Shown: piece after piece, positions 1 through 8,726 of the stretch
How the letters are laid out: each line of letters opens with the position of its first letter
Numbering within the stretch: position 1 is the stretch's first letter
Assembly: GCA_024427265.1 (NCBI GenBank)
Contig: JAKSVP010000005.1
Location: forward strand, 1 to 38,603
DNA length: 38,603 bases
Direction: 5' to 3'
From: Mycoplasmoidaceae bacterium
GTDB taxonomy: Bacteria; Bacillota_I; Bacilli_A; Mycoplasmatales; Mycoplasmoidaceae
Notes under the pieces: generated by a model
Seen by the model: only the letters and a program-made list of their open reading frames with translations
Told to the model about the DNA's origin: nothing
The model's database searches: none
Position numbers and translations under genes: made by a program

Positions 1-1
1 C

Positions 2-160
2 CAAATTGTAATACCTAAAGAAGCAAGAGAAGTCTTCAATTTACAAATTGGTGATTCATTGCTACTTTTCGGTGATATTGAACGTGGCATAGCAATTGCT
101 AAAGCTGATCAATATGTTGATTTAGCTAAAGCGATCTTTGCTGCTAGAAAGGGTAAATAA
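2..160 (+). CDS. AbrB/SpoVT-type DNA-binding protein, C-terminal part (5' partial)
   Basis: The reading frame is open from the first bases of the window and ends at TAA 158-160, giving 52 visible residues. The visible start, QIVIPKEAREVFNLQIGDSL, has the swapped-hairpin AbrB/MazE/SpoVT pattern (IPKEAR followed by a hydrophobic x-I-GD motif). Proteins of this family bind DNA as dimers and act as transition-state regulators or antitoxins. The tail continues with a short helix (YVDLAKAIFAARKGK). The stop overlaps the start of the next small gene by one base (TAATG), so the two are probably translated together. The N-terminus lies outside the window; the family call rests on about 25 residues. 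Confidence 0.75.
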   Translation, partial: QIVIPKEAREVFNLQIGDSLLLFGDIERGIAIAKADQYVDLAKAIFAARKGK

Positions 161-303
161 TGAAATACAAAATAGTTAAATGTAAACCTTGAATTGAAGA
201 ATTGCAAAAAACTATAGATACTTGAACAGAAAAAGGTTGAGAACTAGTTAGTCATTCTTCAAACACAGGAACTGCAGGATACACTTTTGTCTTTAGAAAA
301 TAG
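160..303 (+). CDS. DUF4177-like small protein
   Basis: A 47-residue protein starts at the ATG that overlaps the preceding TAA. It reads MKYKIVKCKPWIEELQ, then the core WTEKGWELVSHSS, and ends GYTFVFRK. Three of its Trp codons are TGA. The order of a short beta strand, a helix, 'GWELVS' and a final aromatic strand 'Y-x-F-x-F-x-K' is the DUF4177 signature; the function of that family is unknown. It is paired with an AbrB-like gene and followed directly by a strong terminator, so it is the last gene of its operon. An antitoxin-partner or metabolite-sensing role would be speculation. Confidence 0.7.
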
Positions 304-325
304 CACTATGTGCTATTTTTATTTT
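297..325 (+). terminator. Rho-independent terminator of the AbrB-like/DUF4177 operon
   Basis: A perfect 10-bp stem (297-306 with 310-319) has a 3-nt loop and is followed by a T-rich tract. The stem begins inside the last codons of the small gene. The T-rich tract runs on into the TATAAT at 330-335 that serves mnmG. Confidence 0.85.
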
Positions 326-329
326 GTTT

Positions 330-346
330 TATAATATATAACTATG
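330..346 (+). promoter_or_regulatory. mnmG promoter -10 box with predicted leaderless start
   Basis: TATAAT at 330-335 is followed by 8 nt and then the mnmG ATG at 344. With the usual 6-8 nt from -10 box to transcription start, the mRNA would begin at or next to the A of ATG. No Shine-Dalgarno sequence is present and no good -35 box is visible. Confidence 0.6.
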
Positions 347-2194
347 AAAAACCAATTTGATGTAATAGTTATAGGAGCTGGTCATGCTGGACTTGAAGCT
401 GCATTTGCTGCAGCTCATTTAGGTAAAAAGACTGGTTTAATTACATTAAATGAAGAACACATTGGTGATACTCCTTGTAATCCATCAGTTGGCGGACCAG
501 CTAAAGGAGTAGTCACTAGAGAAATTGATGCTTTAGGTGGCATGCAAGCAATAGCTGCTGACAAAGCTCAATTACAAATGAAACTTTTAAATGCTGCTAA
601 AGGAGCAGGTGTATGAGCACTTCGTGCTCAAATTGATAAAGTTAAGTATCATGACTTCTGAGTTAATGCTATTAACAATCAAAAAAATCTAACCTTAATT
701 ATTGACGAAGCTAAAGAATTAATAATTAAGAACGGAACATTAAAAGGTGTTAAATGCGGCAAAGCCACATACAACTGCAAAGCAATGGTTTTAACAACAG
801 GAACATACTTAAAACCAATTTGTCATCGTGGCGAAGAACAACATCATGAAGGTCCAAGTGGGCAACAAGGTGCTAACTATCTTTCAGATAGTATGGTTGC
901 TAATGGCATTAAACTTATTAGACTAAAAACTGGAACTCCACCAAGAATCTTAAAATCAAGCATTGATTTTAAGAAGATGCAAGTTGAACCTGGGACTAAT
1001 GATCTATTAGCTTTTGAACATTTCAACCCTACATTCTTACCATTTGCTATGCAAACTAACTGTCATTTGACATATACAAATGCAAAGACTCATAAGATCA
1101 TTAGAGATAATATCTCTAAGTCAGCAATGTATTCTGGAAGAATTCATTCTATAGGTCCAAGATACTGCCCAAGTATTGAAGATAAAGTAATGAGATTTGC
1201 TGATAAAGAAAGACATCAAGTCTTTGTTGAACCAGAATCAGCAAGTTGAGATTCAATGTATCTACAAGGTCTATCAACTAGTTTTGATAGAGCAACGCAA
1301 GAAAAGATTGTACATTCAGTTGCAGGATTAGAAAATGCTATTTTCTTAAAATATGCATATGCAATTGAATACGATGCCATTGACCCAACACAACTTAAAC
1401 TTAACTATGAGTTAAAGAATATTAAAAATTTATTCTGTGCTGGGCAAATTAATGGAACTAGTGGTTATGAAGAAGCAGCAGGACAAGGATTACTTGCTGG
1501 TATTAATGCCGTCATGAACATTAAGAAGAAAGAACCTTTGGTTGTAAAACGTTCTGAAGCATACCTTGGTGTTTTAACTGATGACATTATGACTAAAGGT
1601 ATTACTGAACCATATCGTTTATTAACATCAAGAGCTGAACACAGACTATATTTAAGAAACGACAACGCTCAAGAGCGTTTAATCGAATATGGCAAGAAAA
1701 TTGGCTTAGTTAAAAAAGATGTTTATGCAGCATATAAAAAGAACTTGCAAACCTTTAACCGTCAAATTAAATATTTGAAAGAACATAAGGTTCACCAAGT
1801 AAAGAAGTTATTAAAACAATACAATTGTGGAAGCTATACTTTGTATCAATTAATAAAACGTCCTGAAGTTAAATCATTAGATGTATTGCTAGCTTGCAAA
1901 GCTAAAAGCATTAATCCAGACATATGCAAGAAGATTGATATAAATATCAAGTTTGAAGGATACATTGCTAACCAACTTAAAACAATCAAGAAGTTATCTA
2001 ACTTATCTAAATGTTCTTTAAGTTCCATTAAGAACTATAAAGAGGTTCCTAATTTAACTCTTGAAGCAATTGATAAATTAAATAAGATTATGCCTCAAGA
2101 TTTAGAACAAGCAAGCAGAATCTCTGGAATTAATTTAGTTGATATAGCAATCATAAAAAACTATATAACAAATAAAAGCAAGAAACATGACTAA
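344..2194 (+). CDS. mnmG: tRNA uridine 5-carboxymethylaminomethyl modification enzyme MnmG (GidA)
   Basis: The 616-residue protein is full length for MnmG when two TGA codons per fragment boundary are read as Trp. MnmG is an FAD- and NADH-dependent partner of MnmE that modifies the wobble uridine (U34) of certain tRNAs. The N-terminal dinucleotide fold is clear ([14 protein letters not shown], residues 8-21), followed by [14 protein letters not shown] with the conserved Cys, then GTYLKP, and the second flavin motif [18 protein letters not shown]. The helical C-terminal MnmE/tRNA-binding region is present. The gene overlaps rsmG by 8 nt, the classic gidA-gidB pair often found near the replication origin. 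Confidence 0.97.
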
Positions 2195-2900
2195 GAACGA
2201 ATTTGTTAAAAAAGTTATAGAGAAATTTGGTATCACCAAATTAGACACAAAAAAACTTTCTGAACAATTAGATGTTTATAAAGATTTTTTGCAAAGTCAA
2301 AATGCCAAAATGAACCTAACTCGTCTTGATAAAGACGACATAATTTGATCTAAGTATTTCTGACAATCAATGATGGTTTATCATATGGTTGACTTTGATA
2401 CTGTTAAAACAGTATTAGATGTTGGTTCAGGTTCTGGTATTCCAGGATTTGTTATCAAATTGTTCTATCCTAACATTAAGTTAACGGTAGTTGAGGCAAG
2501 CCATAAGAAATGTTTATTTATGCAAGAACTTGCAAAGAAACTACATTTAACAAATGTAGAAGTTATTTGTCAACGTATTGAACAAACTTCAACAAAACGT
2601 CAATTTGATTTAGTTACTGCTAAAGCAGTAGCACCATTAGAAGTGATTCTTGAACTTCTAACTCCATATGCAAAATCAGATGGTTTAGTAGTAGTACCAA
2701 AAGGACAAAACTATCTATCTGAAGTAAAAGACTTAAAACAAGAACTAAAACAACTATCTGCTTCATTATTAACTGTAGATCATCTAGAAGATGATGGCGT
2801 TGATTTTTATACAATCGTGGCTAAGAAATTTGGCAAGACAAACCCAAAGTACCCACGAGACTATAAAAAGATAATCAAAGGATTTGACTATGGCAAATAA
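2187..2900 (+). CDS. rsmG: 16S rRNA (guanine527-N7)-methyltransferase RsmG (GidB)
   Basis: The 237-residue SAM-dependent methyltransferase starts at an ATG inside the last codons of mnmG ([15 protein letters not shown]). Two TGA-encoded Trp residues separate the N-terminal helices from the catalytic part. The SAM-binding motif I is VLDVGSGSGIPG, followed by the acidic residue ending strand 2 (TVVEAS). The NLTRL element typical of the RsmG N-terminus is visible, as is TAKAVAPLEVILEL. RsmG methylates G527 in the 530 loop of 16S rRNA. It overlaps both neighbours, so mnmG, rsmG and the next gene form one transcription unit. Confidence 0.96.
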
Positions 2901-3528
2901 GACTATCGCCATTGTTGACATCAATAGTTTCCATAAACAAAATATAGAAACATTATTATTTGCGTCCATCCTTGAAAAGAAAGTAAATAAATTAACAGTA
3001 CTTGATCTTAATCATTATGAACAAGATTCATTGTTGCCTAAAAGGGATATGTGGCAAAAAGAAGGCGAAATTTTAACAACTCGCCTTTTTTCCAATACTT
3101 CATACCAAATTCTTGCACAAGCGTCGCTAGAGCAAAATAAACTATTAAATTTAGTAAAGGCATTGCAAGCCATCAGCGACATTTTGATAATTAACGCTAA
3201 TAGCCTAAACCACCAAAGTAATACTCCATTCTATATGTTAGCTGATGAAATAGTAATCTTTGCTGACCTAGAAAAAAATATAACAAATAATATTATTAAT
3301 TTCTTTTTGCGCCATACGCTGCATAATAAAAGGATACATTTAGTAATACATAACTATAAATTAAATATACAAAGTGAAAAAACATATCTTCACTTGCTAA
3401 ACCAATTCAAGGCTAAAAACGTCAAAATCTATAATATAGATACAGTACCAGAACTTAAATCATTACAAGAAATCGAAAATGTTGACCCTTGACTAGAGAT
3501 ATATAAAAAAATAAATAGCACCTTTTAG
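2890..3528 (+). CDS. degenerate ParA/MinD-like protein without a P-loop
   Basis: The 212-residue protein starts at ATG 2890 (MANKTIAIVDINSF); a TTG at 2884 would add only two residues. It overlaps rsmG by 11 nt and reads through one TGA near its end. I do not recognise it with certainty. Its position after mnmG-rsmG is where parA/soj sits in many bacteria. The order of elements is ParA/MinD-like: LTVLDLNHYEQDSLL resembles the 'vDlDpQ' strand, DILIINANSL resembles 'yDyiiiDtp', ADEIVIFADLEKN resembles 'aDevi.V..pe', and IHLVIHNYK resembles the 'lVvNr' strand. The Walker A motif (KGGVGKT) is absent, so ATPase activity is unlikely. Confidence 0.55.
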
Positions 3529-3541
3529 GTGCTATTTATTT
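3509..3541. terminator. bidirectional terminator between the ParA-like gene and rpsB
   Basis: A 14-bp perfect stem (3509-3522 with 3528-3541) has a 5-nt loop. A-rich and T-rich flanks make it functional on both strands. It overlaps the last codons and stop of the plus-strand gene, and ends just before the rpsB stop. Confidence 0.88.
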
Positions 3542-3544
3542 AAA

Positions 3545-4582
3545 TTACTTTTCGCTTTTAGGTTCAGACTTAACAAATGTATCTGACTTGCTTTTGATGT
3601 TAACTACTTTTCTAGCAACTCTTATTACTTCTGGTAATAGGATTTCACCATCTGTTTTGCCAACAATCTTAGTTGGTTGACTCTTAGCAGATGCAATAGC
3701 ATCAGCTAGAACACCTAACATTAATCATTGAGTTTTAATTGAATGAGTGTTAGCAGGAACAATAAAGTCAATTAAATCTGGGTTAGCGTTTGTATTAGCA
3801 ATAGCTACAACAGGAATATGTAGGTCTCTTGCTTCCTTAACTGCGTTATGTTCAGCAACTGGATCAGTTACAACTATAACTTGTGGTAGACCCTTCATGT
3901 TCTTAATTCCACCAATAAACTTTTCAAGCTTAGCAACTTGTCTTTGCATATCTAGTTGTTGTTTTTTAGTGTAACGTCCAACGTTTTCAGATTCTAGTAA
4001 ACTTGTTAATCTGTTTAGTTTGTTGATTGAGTTGTTGACTGTTTTAAAGTTAGTTAATGTTCCGCCTAATCAACGTTGGTTGATATAGAAAGCACCAACA
4101 CGTGTTGCTTCTTCTTGAACATATTTCTTTACAGAATCGTTGTGAGTTCCAACAAAAAGAACTTTACCATCTTGTTTTGCAATATCATGTAAGAAGTTGT
4201 ATGCTCTGTTAGAGAATACAATAATCTTTAGCATATCGATGATTAAGTTTCTAGATCCTTTAGATCTATAAATGAATGGAGCCATTTTTGGGTTTCATAA
4301 GTTGGCTGCTAGTCCAACATGAGCCCCAGCTTCCATTAATTTAGCTACAGAAAGAATTTTCTTTAGGTCTTTGTTATCTTTATTAGATTCAAAGAACATA
4401 TTAACTTTTGCTTCGATTGTGTCCTTAGCAGAAGCACCTTCTTTAACTAAAGGTTTCTTTGCTGCGGGTTTCTTAGCAGAAGTTTTTCTTACAGTTTTTT
4501 TAACTGGTTTAGTTTCAGCTTCAGCTGGTTTTGTTTCAACAGCAGCTACAGCTGTACTAGTTTTTTCAACTTGTTTTGGCAT
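3545..4582 (-). CDS. rpsB: 30S ribosomal protein S2 with N-terminal Lys/Ala/Pro extension
   Basis: The 345-residue S2 protein contains the conserved core: MEAGAHVGL, NPKMAPFIYR, INQRWLGGTLTNFKT (Trp = TGA), LPQVIVVTDP and the nucleotide-like segment IPVVAIANTNANPDLIDF. S2 binds late to the 30S head-body junction and recruits S1 in other bacteria. About 60 residues precede the core (TKPVKKTVRKTSAKKPAAKK), a low-complexity tail absent from E. coli S2. The start at 4582 is supported by a Shine-Dalgarno-like AGAGG upstream and a TATAAT at 4606-4611 on the minus strand. tsf, its usual partner, is not adjacent. Confidence 0.96.
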
Positions 4583-4605
4583 TATATTACCTCTTTTGTT
4601 TAGTT

Positions 4606-4611
4606 ATTATA
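4606..4611 (-). promoter_or_regulatory. candidate -10 box for rpsB
   Basis: A minus-strand TATAAT lies in the 43-nt gap between nusG and rpsB. It would give a leader of roughly 20 nt that contains the AGAGG ribosome-binding site. No terminator hairpin follows nusG, so rpsB may also be read from the nusG transcript. Confidence 0.5.
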
Positions 4612-4625
4612 TGTATTTATGAAAG

Positions 4626-5393
4626 TTACTTAGCAAGTTTTAGGTCAGCAAAGGCAACTTCAAGGGAGTTAATTCTTCCAAAGAATTCAACTTCCACTTT
4701 AGCTGTTTGTTTTTCAAGGTTGATAGCAACAACTGTACAGTTAGTACCAGCAAATGAACCATTGATCAATTCAAGAGTTTGTCCAACTTTAAATGGAGCT
4801 TCTATAAGAACAGGTTTAGGTTGAGGTTTAGCTTCAACTTTAACTTCTTCTTTCTTGATTGCAGATTCACCTGCAGCAATTCTTGCTGCATATTCAGCTG
4901 CTGCGGCATCATTAATTAAACGTTCATATTCATCCATTGAACATGGAATTGGTTTAGCAGCCTTACCTGTTGAACCAACAAATCCCATAACACCTACGGT
5001 GTTTCTGATGTTATATCAGATATCATCATCTAGATCACAACATACGAAGATGTAGTTTCCAAATCTATTTACTTTTTTAGATTTAGTTCTTTTATATCTA
5101 CCATCTGGTAGAGATTCTCATTTTGTTGTTTTTGTGTTCTTAAATGTTTTAGGAAGTTCAGCACTATTCTTATTAAAGATTTGTTCTGATTCTTGTCTTT
5201 TCATGAAGACTCTGATTTCTTTAACCTTTGGTTGTTCACCATTAGCTAAAGGAGCAGAAGCATCATTTTCTGATGTTTTAACAAAGTTAGCATAGCCAAA
5301 GTTGTTCATCTTTTCACGTAATGCTTGTGCAATAGATTCTTCTTGACCACCTACGGCAGTAATTACGTATCATTGCATTCTATTAATTTCCAT
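4626..5393 (-). CDS. nusG: transcription termination/antitermination factor NusG
   Basis: The 255-residue protein is longer than the ~180-residue norm. The N-terminal NGN domain starts QWYVITAVGGQEESIAQAL and continues NYIFVCCDLDDDIWYNIRNT, GVMGFVG. The C-terminal KOW domain is FKVGQTLELINGSFAGTNCTV. The extra length is an insert of about 60 charged residues within the NGN domain and a Lys/Glu/Pro-rich linker before KOW. NusG binds RNA polymerase and links it to Rho or ribosomal S10. I chose ATG 5393 over ATG 5377 because AGGAGG lies 5 nt upstream of the former. It follows secE by 9 nt, the usual secE-nusG pair. Confidence 0.95.
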
Positions 5394-5402
5394 AGTTTCC
5401 TC

Positions 5403-5855
5403 CTAACGTATTGCGATAATAATCATATCTATTGCAAAGAAAATTATTCCTAAGAATACACAGACTAATAAGATGGTTACAAAGTCTTTTAAGACTCCAC
5501 CTCTTTTATATCATGCTACTCTATTAGTTTCTTTGTTTAGACCTTTTGATCATGTCTTCATGACAAGACCAGCAGGACGCTTTACAATAGCTTTTTCTTT
5601 GTCTTTAAGATTATCAATCTTATCTACTATTTTATCAATCTTATCTTGGATTGATGATTTTCTTTTAGGGTTTTGAACTTTATTAAGTTTTACAGTTAAG
5701 CGAGCTTGCTTCTTTTCTAACTTACTTATTTTTTTAAGTCTGTTAGCCTCGATCTTTTCTGCATACTTTTTGTTCGTTTTTTCTTGTTTTATTTCTTTTT
5801 TACTTTTACTATCTTTGGTAGTATTAGTCTTATTATTAGTATTAATGTCAGCCAT
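5403..5855 (-). CDS. secE: preprotein translocase subunit SecE with long basic N-terminus
   Basis: The 150-residue protein has a single C-terminal membrane helix (FVTILLVCVFLGIIFFAIDM) preceded by the amphipathic segment KETNRVAWYKRGGVLKD that clamps SecY in this family. The first ~95 residues are Asn/Thr/Lys-rich and then strongly basic (ISKLEKKQARLTVKLNK), much longer than the ~60-residue Firmicute SecE. It starts at the ATG overlapping the rpmG stop by one base. Its own stop lies inside the Shine-Dalgarno region of nusG. Context rpmG-secE-nusG is standard and secures the call despite low sequence conservation. Confidence 0.9.
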
Positions 5856-6001
5856 TATCTTGTTTCCTTATGTTTTGTGACTTTCTTACACTTTGGACAG
5901 TATTTGTTTAAGACGATACGTTCAGTTGATAGCGTATTCTTCGTAATATGGTAATTACGGCTTAAACATTCGTCGCAAACTAATATAACTTTTTTTCTCA
6001 T
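5855..6001 (-). CDS. rpmG: 50S ribosomal protein L33, copy 1
   Basis: The 48-residue zinc-ribbon protein begins [20 protein letters not shown] and contains CDEC and CPKC, the four cysteines of the zinc-binding (C+) form of L33. It lies directly before secE with a TAATG overlap, the common place for rpmG. A ribosome-binding AAGGA precedes the ATG. A hairpin with a T-tract lies only 18 nt upstream of its start, so its transcript must pass through that element. Confidence 0.95.
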   Translation of the reverse strand: MRKKVILVCDECLSRNYHITKNTLSTERIVLNKYCPKCKKVTKHKETR

Positions 6002-6019
6002 AAATAGTCCTTGGTTAAG

Positions 6020-6043
6020 AAAAAAAGGCCGAAGCCCTTTTTT
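6020..6043 (-). terminator. UUCG-loop terminator or attenuator ahead of rpmG-secE-nusG
   Basis: On the minus strand the RNA reads A-run, GGGC, UUCG, GCC, U-run: a GGC/GCC stem closed by a UUCG tetraloop, extended by A-U pairs with one bulged G. It may terminate the upstream rpmG2 transcript. There is no space for a promoter between it and the rpmG1 start at 6001. A minus-strand TATAAT at 6056-6061 would start transcription just upstream of the hairpin. Confidence 0.75.
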
Positions 6044-6055
6044 AATAACTTATAT

Positions 6056-6061
6056 ATTATA
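6056..6061 (-). promoter_or_regulatory. candidate -10 box of the rpmG-secE-nusG operon
   Basis: The minus-strand TATAAT lies in a run of alternating T and A just after the rpmG2 stop. A start site about 7 nt further on would place the UUCG hairpin at the very 5' end of the mRNA. The sequence is repetitive AT, so the match could be fortuitous. Confidence 0.4.
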
Positions 6062-6071
6062 TATATAAATC

Positions 6072-6233
6072 CTATTTTTTCTTAGTTTCTTTGTGCAATG
6101 TAACTTTCTTACAATAAGGACAATATTTCTTAAGTTCCATCTTGTCAGGATTGTTCTTTGCATTTTTAAATGTTAAGTAGTTAATTTGATGACATACTGA
6201 ACATTCTAATCTAATGTGTCTTTTAATAGCCAT
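6072..6233 (-). CDS. rpmG: 50S ribosomal protein L33, copy 2
   Basis: The 53-residue protein begins [20 protein letters not shown] and ends with a [16 protein letters not shown] tail. It also carries four zinc-binding cysteines. It is a second, diverged L33 paralogue only ~70 nt upstream of the first. The ribosome-binding AGGAA precedes ATG, and a minus-strand TATAAT at 6254-6259 lies in the end of trxA. Both copies are the C+ type, unlike pairs where one copy has lost zinc. Confidence 0.95.
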   Translation of the reverse strand: MAIKRHIRLECSVCHQINYLTFKNAKNNPDKMELKKYCPYCKKVTLHKETKKK

Positions 6234-6259
6234 AGTTGTATTCCTATCTAAATATTATA

Positions 6260-6571
6260 CTAATATTTGTCTGTTATTTTTTCTATTTCCACAAGAGGTT
6301 TAAAACCTACAATTGTTTCAACCATTTTGCCTTTAACAATGATAACCATTGTTGGTACTGCTTGAACTGCAAAGTTAGCTGCTACATTATTATTAGCATC
6401 AGAGTCTACTCTGATTACTGTTCAATCTGAATGGTTTTTTGCAAATTCTTCTAGTTGAGGGGCAAGCATTTTGCAAGGTCCGCATCATGTTGCATAAATA
6501 TCAACAAGAATCTTATCGTGTTTTGATATTAAGAAATTAATATCATCACTAGGTTTAAAATCAATAATCAT
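6260..6571 (-). CDS. trxA: thioredoxin
   Basis: The 103-residue protein is the standard thioredoxin length. The redox motif is WCGPC (ATWCGPCKMLAPQLEEF, Trp by TGA), followed by VDSDANNN, the cis-proline AVQAVPTMVIVKGKM, and the final helix. It reduces cytosolic disulfides with thioredoxin reductase. It starts at an ATG overlapping the topA stop by one base, so it is translated from the topA message. Confidence 0.96.
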
Positions 6572-8649
6572 TATTTGCCTTTCTTCTTAGGATAGATCTT
6601 TTTCTTATAAACAGGTTTTGGTTGTCCTGGTTTATAGTTTTTAACTTCCTCAATATTATTGGCAATGAATGTACACTTAGGGTAGTTACTACATCCAATG
6701 AATGGTTTACCACGTTTGCTTGTTCTTTGAACAAGGTTGTGACCACAAACTGGACATTTAACATCTAATTCCTTAGTTCCTGGGAATTCCGCATATTTGC
6801 AGTTTGGATAATCGCTGCATCCAATGAATTGTTTCTTAGTAATCTTACTAAATCTGTAAACAAGTGGTTTACCACATTTAGGACATTTTCTTCCTACTTC
6901 AAGTGATTGAGCTTTAATAGATTTAGTCTTAGCTGCTACTTTCTTTTCAAACTTAGGAACAAATGATAATAATCATTTATTTCATGGTTCTTTCTTATCA
7001 GCGATAGCATCAAGTCTTTCTTCCATTTCCTTAGTGAAGTTTTTGTCGATTACATCGTCAAAGTGTTCAATTAATCCTTCAATAACAGAGTTACCAATTT
7101 GAGTCATAAAGAATGCTCTATTCTTTACTTCACAATAACCTCTTTCAGGGTTAACATCAACCATCATTCTATATGTTGAAGGTCTACCTACACCAGCATC
7201 ATCTAGTGCTTTAACCAAGCTTGCTTGGTTATATCTTGCAGGTGGCTCAGAAACGTGTTTAACTGCAGCAATTGTTTTAGCTTCAAGTTTTTGTCCGTTC
7301 TTATAAGATTTTTCTGTACCAGCACCTACAAGGGCAGCATCTGCATAAACTTTCTTATAACCATCAAATTCCAAAACGTTTGAGTATGTAAAGAATTTAC
7401 ATCCATCGTTTTTGAAACGGATAGTTTTGTGAATGTAACGACAAGGTGTCATTAGACAAGCAATAGATCTTCTTCAGATTAGATCATACATTTTTGCATA
7501 ATCTGAATCTATCTTGTTTTTAAGTTTGCTTGGGAATGTGAATGGGTTAATTACTCTAATACATTCATGCGCGTCTTGCACGTTTTCTTTCTTAGCTTGT
7601 TTGCTTGGTCTTTCACCAGGGTTAACATATTCATCACCGTAAGTAGCCTTAATATATTTTTTAGCTTGAACTTTGAATGTATCAGACATTCTGATACTAT
7701 CAGTTCTTGGGTATGTGATTAAGGCTGTTTGTTCACCGTCAATCTTAATACCTTCATATAAGTCTTGGATTACTTTAGTAATCTTACTTACAGATCAACC
7801 AAATAAGTTTGAAGCAACTTGTTGCAAAGTAGATGTTTTGAATGGGTCTTGAGGATTACGTCTCATAACCTTAACATCTTCTTTTCCTTTAGGGAAGTAA
7901 ACTTCAAAGTTCTTTTCAAGTTTAGACTTAATGTCTAATACTTCCTTTTCAGTTTTAAATTCTAGAATAGAAGTATCTTCTTTTTCTTCATCTCTAGATT
8001 TAGTTCCTACTTTACGTAAGAAGATCTTGTCACCATTTTTAAGTTCAACATCTAGTGTGTAAGTAGTAACAGGTTTAAATTTGTTAATTTCTTGTTCACG
8101 TTCATAAATGAACTTAAGAGCAACTGATTGAACACGTCCAGCTGATGAACCATTAAATTTGTCTCTAACAAACTTAGATAGATCATAACCGACAATTCTA
8201 TCAAGCACTCTACGAGCAAATTGAGAGTGAACTCAGTTCAAGTCAATTTGTCTTTCATGCTTAATAGCTTCTTCAATTGCGTCTTTAGTAATTTCGTTAA
8301 AAGTAATTCTGACACATTTCTTTTGACTAGGTTTTGGTAACACTTCGTAAACGTGTCAAGCAATAGCTTCACCTTCACGGTCAGGGTCGGTTGCAAGATA
8401 AATCTTGTCAGCCTTTTCAGCCATGGCTTTAATTTTATTAATAATCTCTTTCTTAGATGTCTTGGTCTTTGAGTTATAAGAAATCTTTCAGTTTGGTTCA
8501 TATGTCTTAGGGTCAAATGCCTTTGATCCAGAACTTGGAATGTCACGGATATGACCGACAGTTGCAAGGATATTAAAATCCTTGCCTAGATACTTCCCAA
8601 TCGTTTTTTCTTTGTTTGGGGATTCGATGATTACTAAATTCTTTGCCAT
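6571..8649 (-). CDS. topA: DNA topoisomerase I (type IA)
   Basis: The 692-residue enzyme relaxes negative supercoils. The TOPRIM domain starts [17 protein letters not shown] and contains [15 protein letters not shown] (acidic Mg2+ triad). The catalytic tyrosine is in [11 protein letters not shown]. The lobe motif [25 protein letters not shown] is intact. Two C-terminal zinc ribbons follow (CPKCGKPL...CSDYPNC and CPVCGHNL...CSNYPKC), then a basic PKPVYKKK tail. Six or so TGA codons are Trp. A minus-strand TATAAT at 8661-8666 leaves only 11 nt before the ATG and there is no Shine-Dalgarno site. Confidence 0.97.
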
Positions 8650-8660
8650 AATATTTATAG

Positions 8661-8666
8661 ATTATA
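8661..8666 (-). promoter_or_regulatory. candidate -10 box of topA-trxA
   Basis: The minus-strand TATAAT ends 11 nt before the topA ATG, predicting a 5' leader of a few bases at most. The 77-nt gap between topA and dprA is otherwise alternating A/T. Confidence 0.45.
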
Positions 8667-8726
8667 TATATAGTGTAAAATTTGTATGAATATAAATAAC
8701 TATATATATTACATATATATAAAATG

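Noticed and set aside
344..2194. Interrupted mnmG as pseudogene
   Set aside because: The breaks are all TGA at conserved Trp or neutral positions; under code 4 the gene is intact. The same applies to topA, ileS, dnaB, the permeases and others.
2884..2889. TTG start two codons before the ParA-like ATG
   Set aside because: ATG 2890 gives the natural start; the TTG adds only two residues and no better ribosome-binding site.
4371..4622. Plus-strand frames inside rpsB and nusG
   Set aside because: They are complements of conserved coding sequence and show no start signals.
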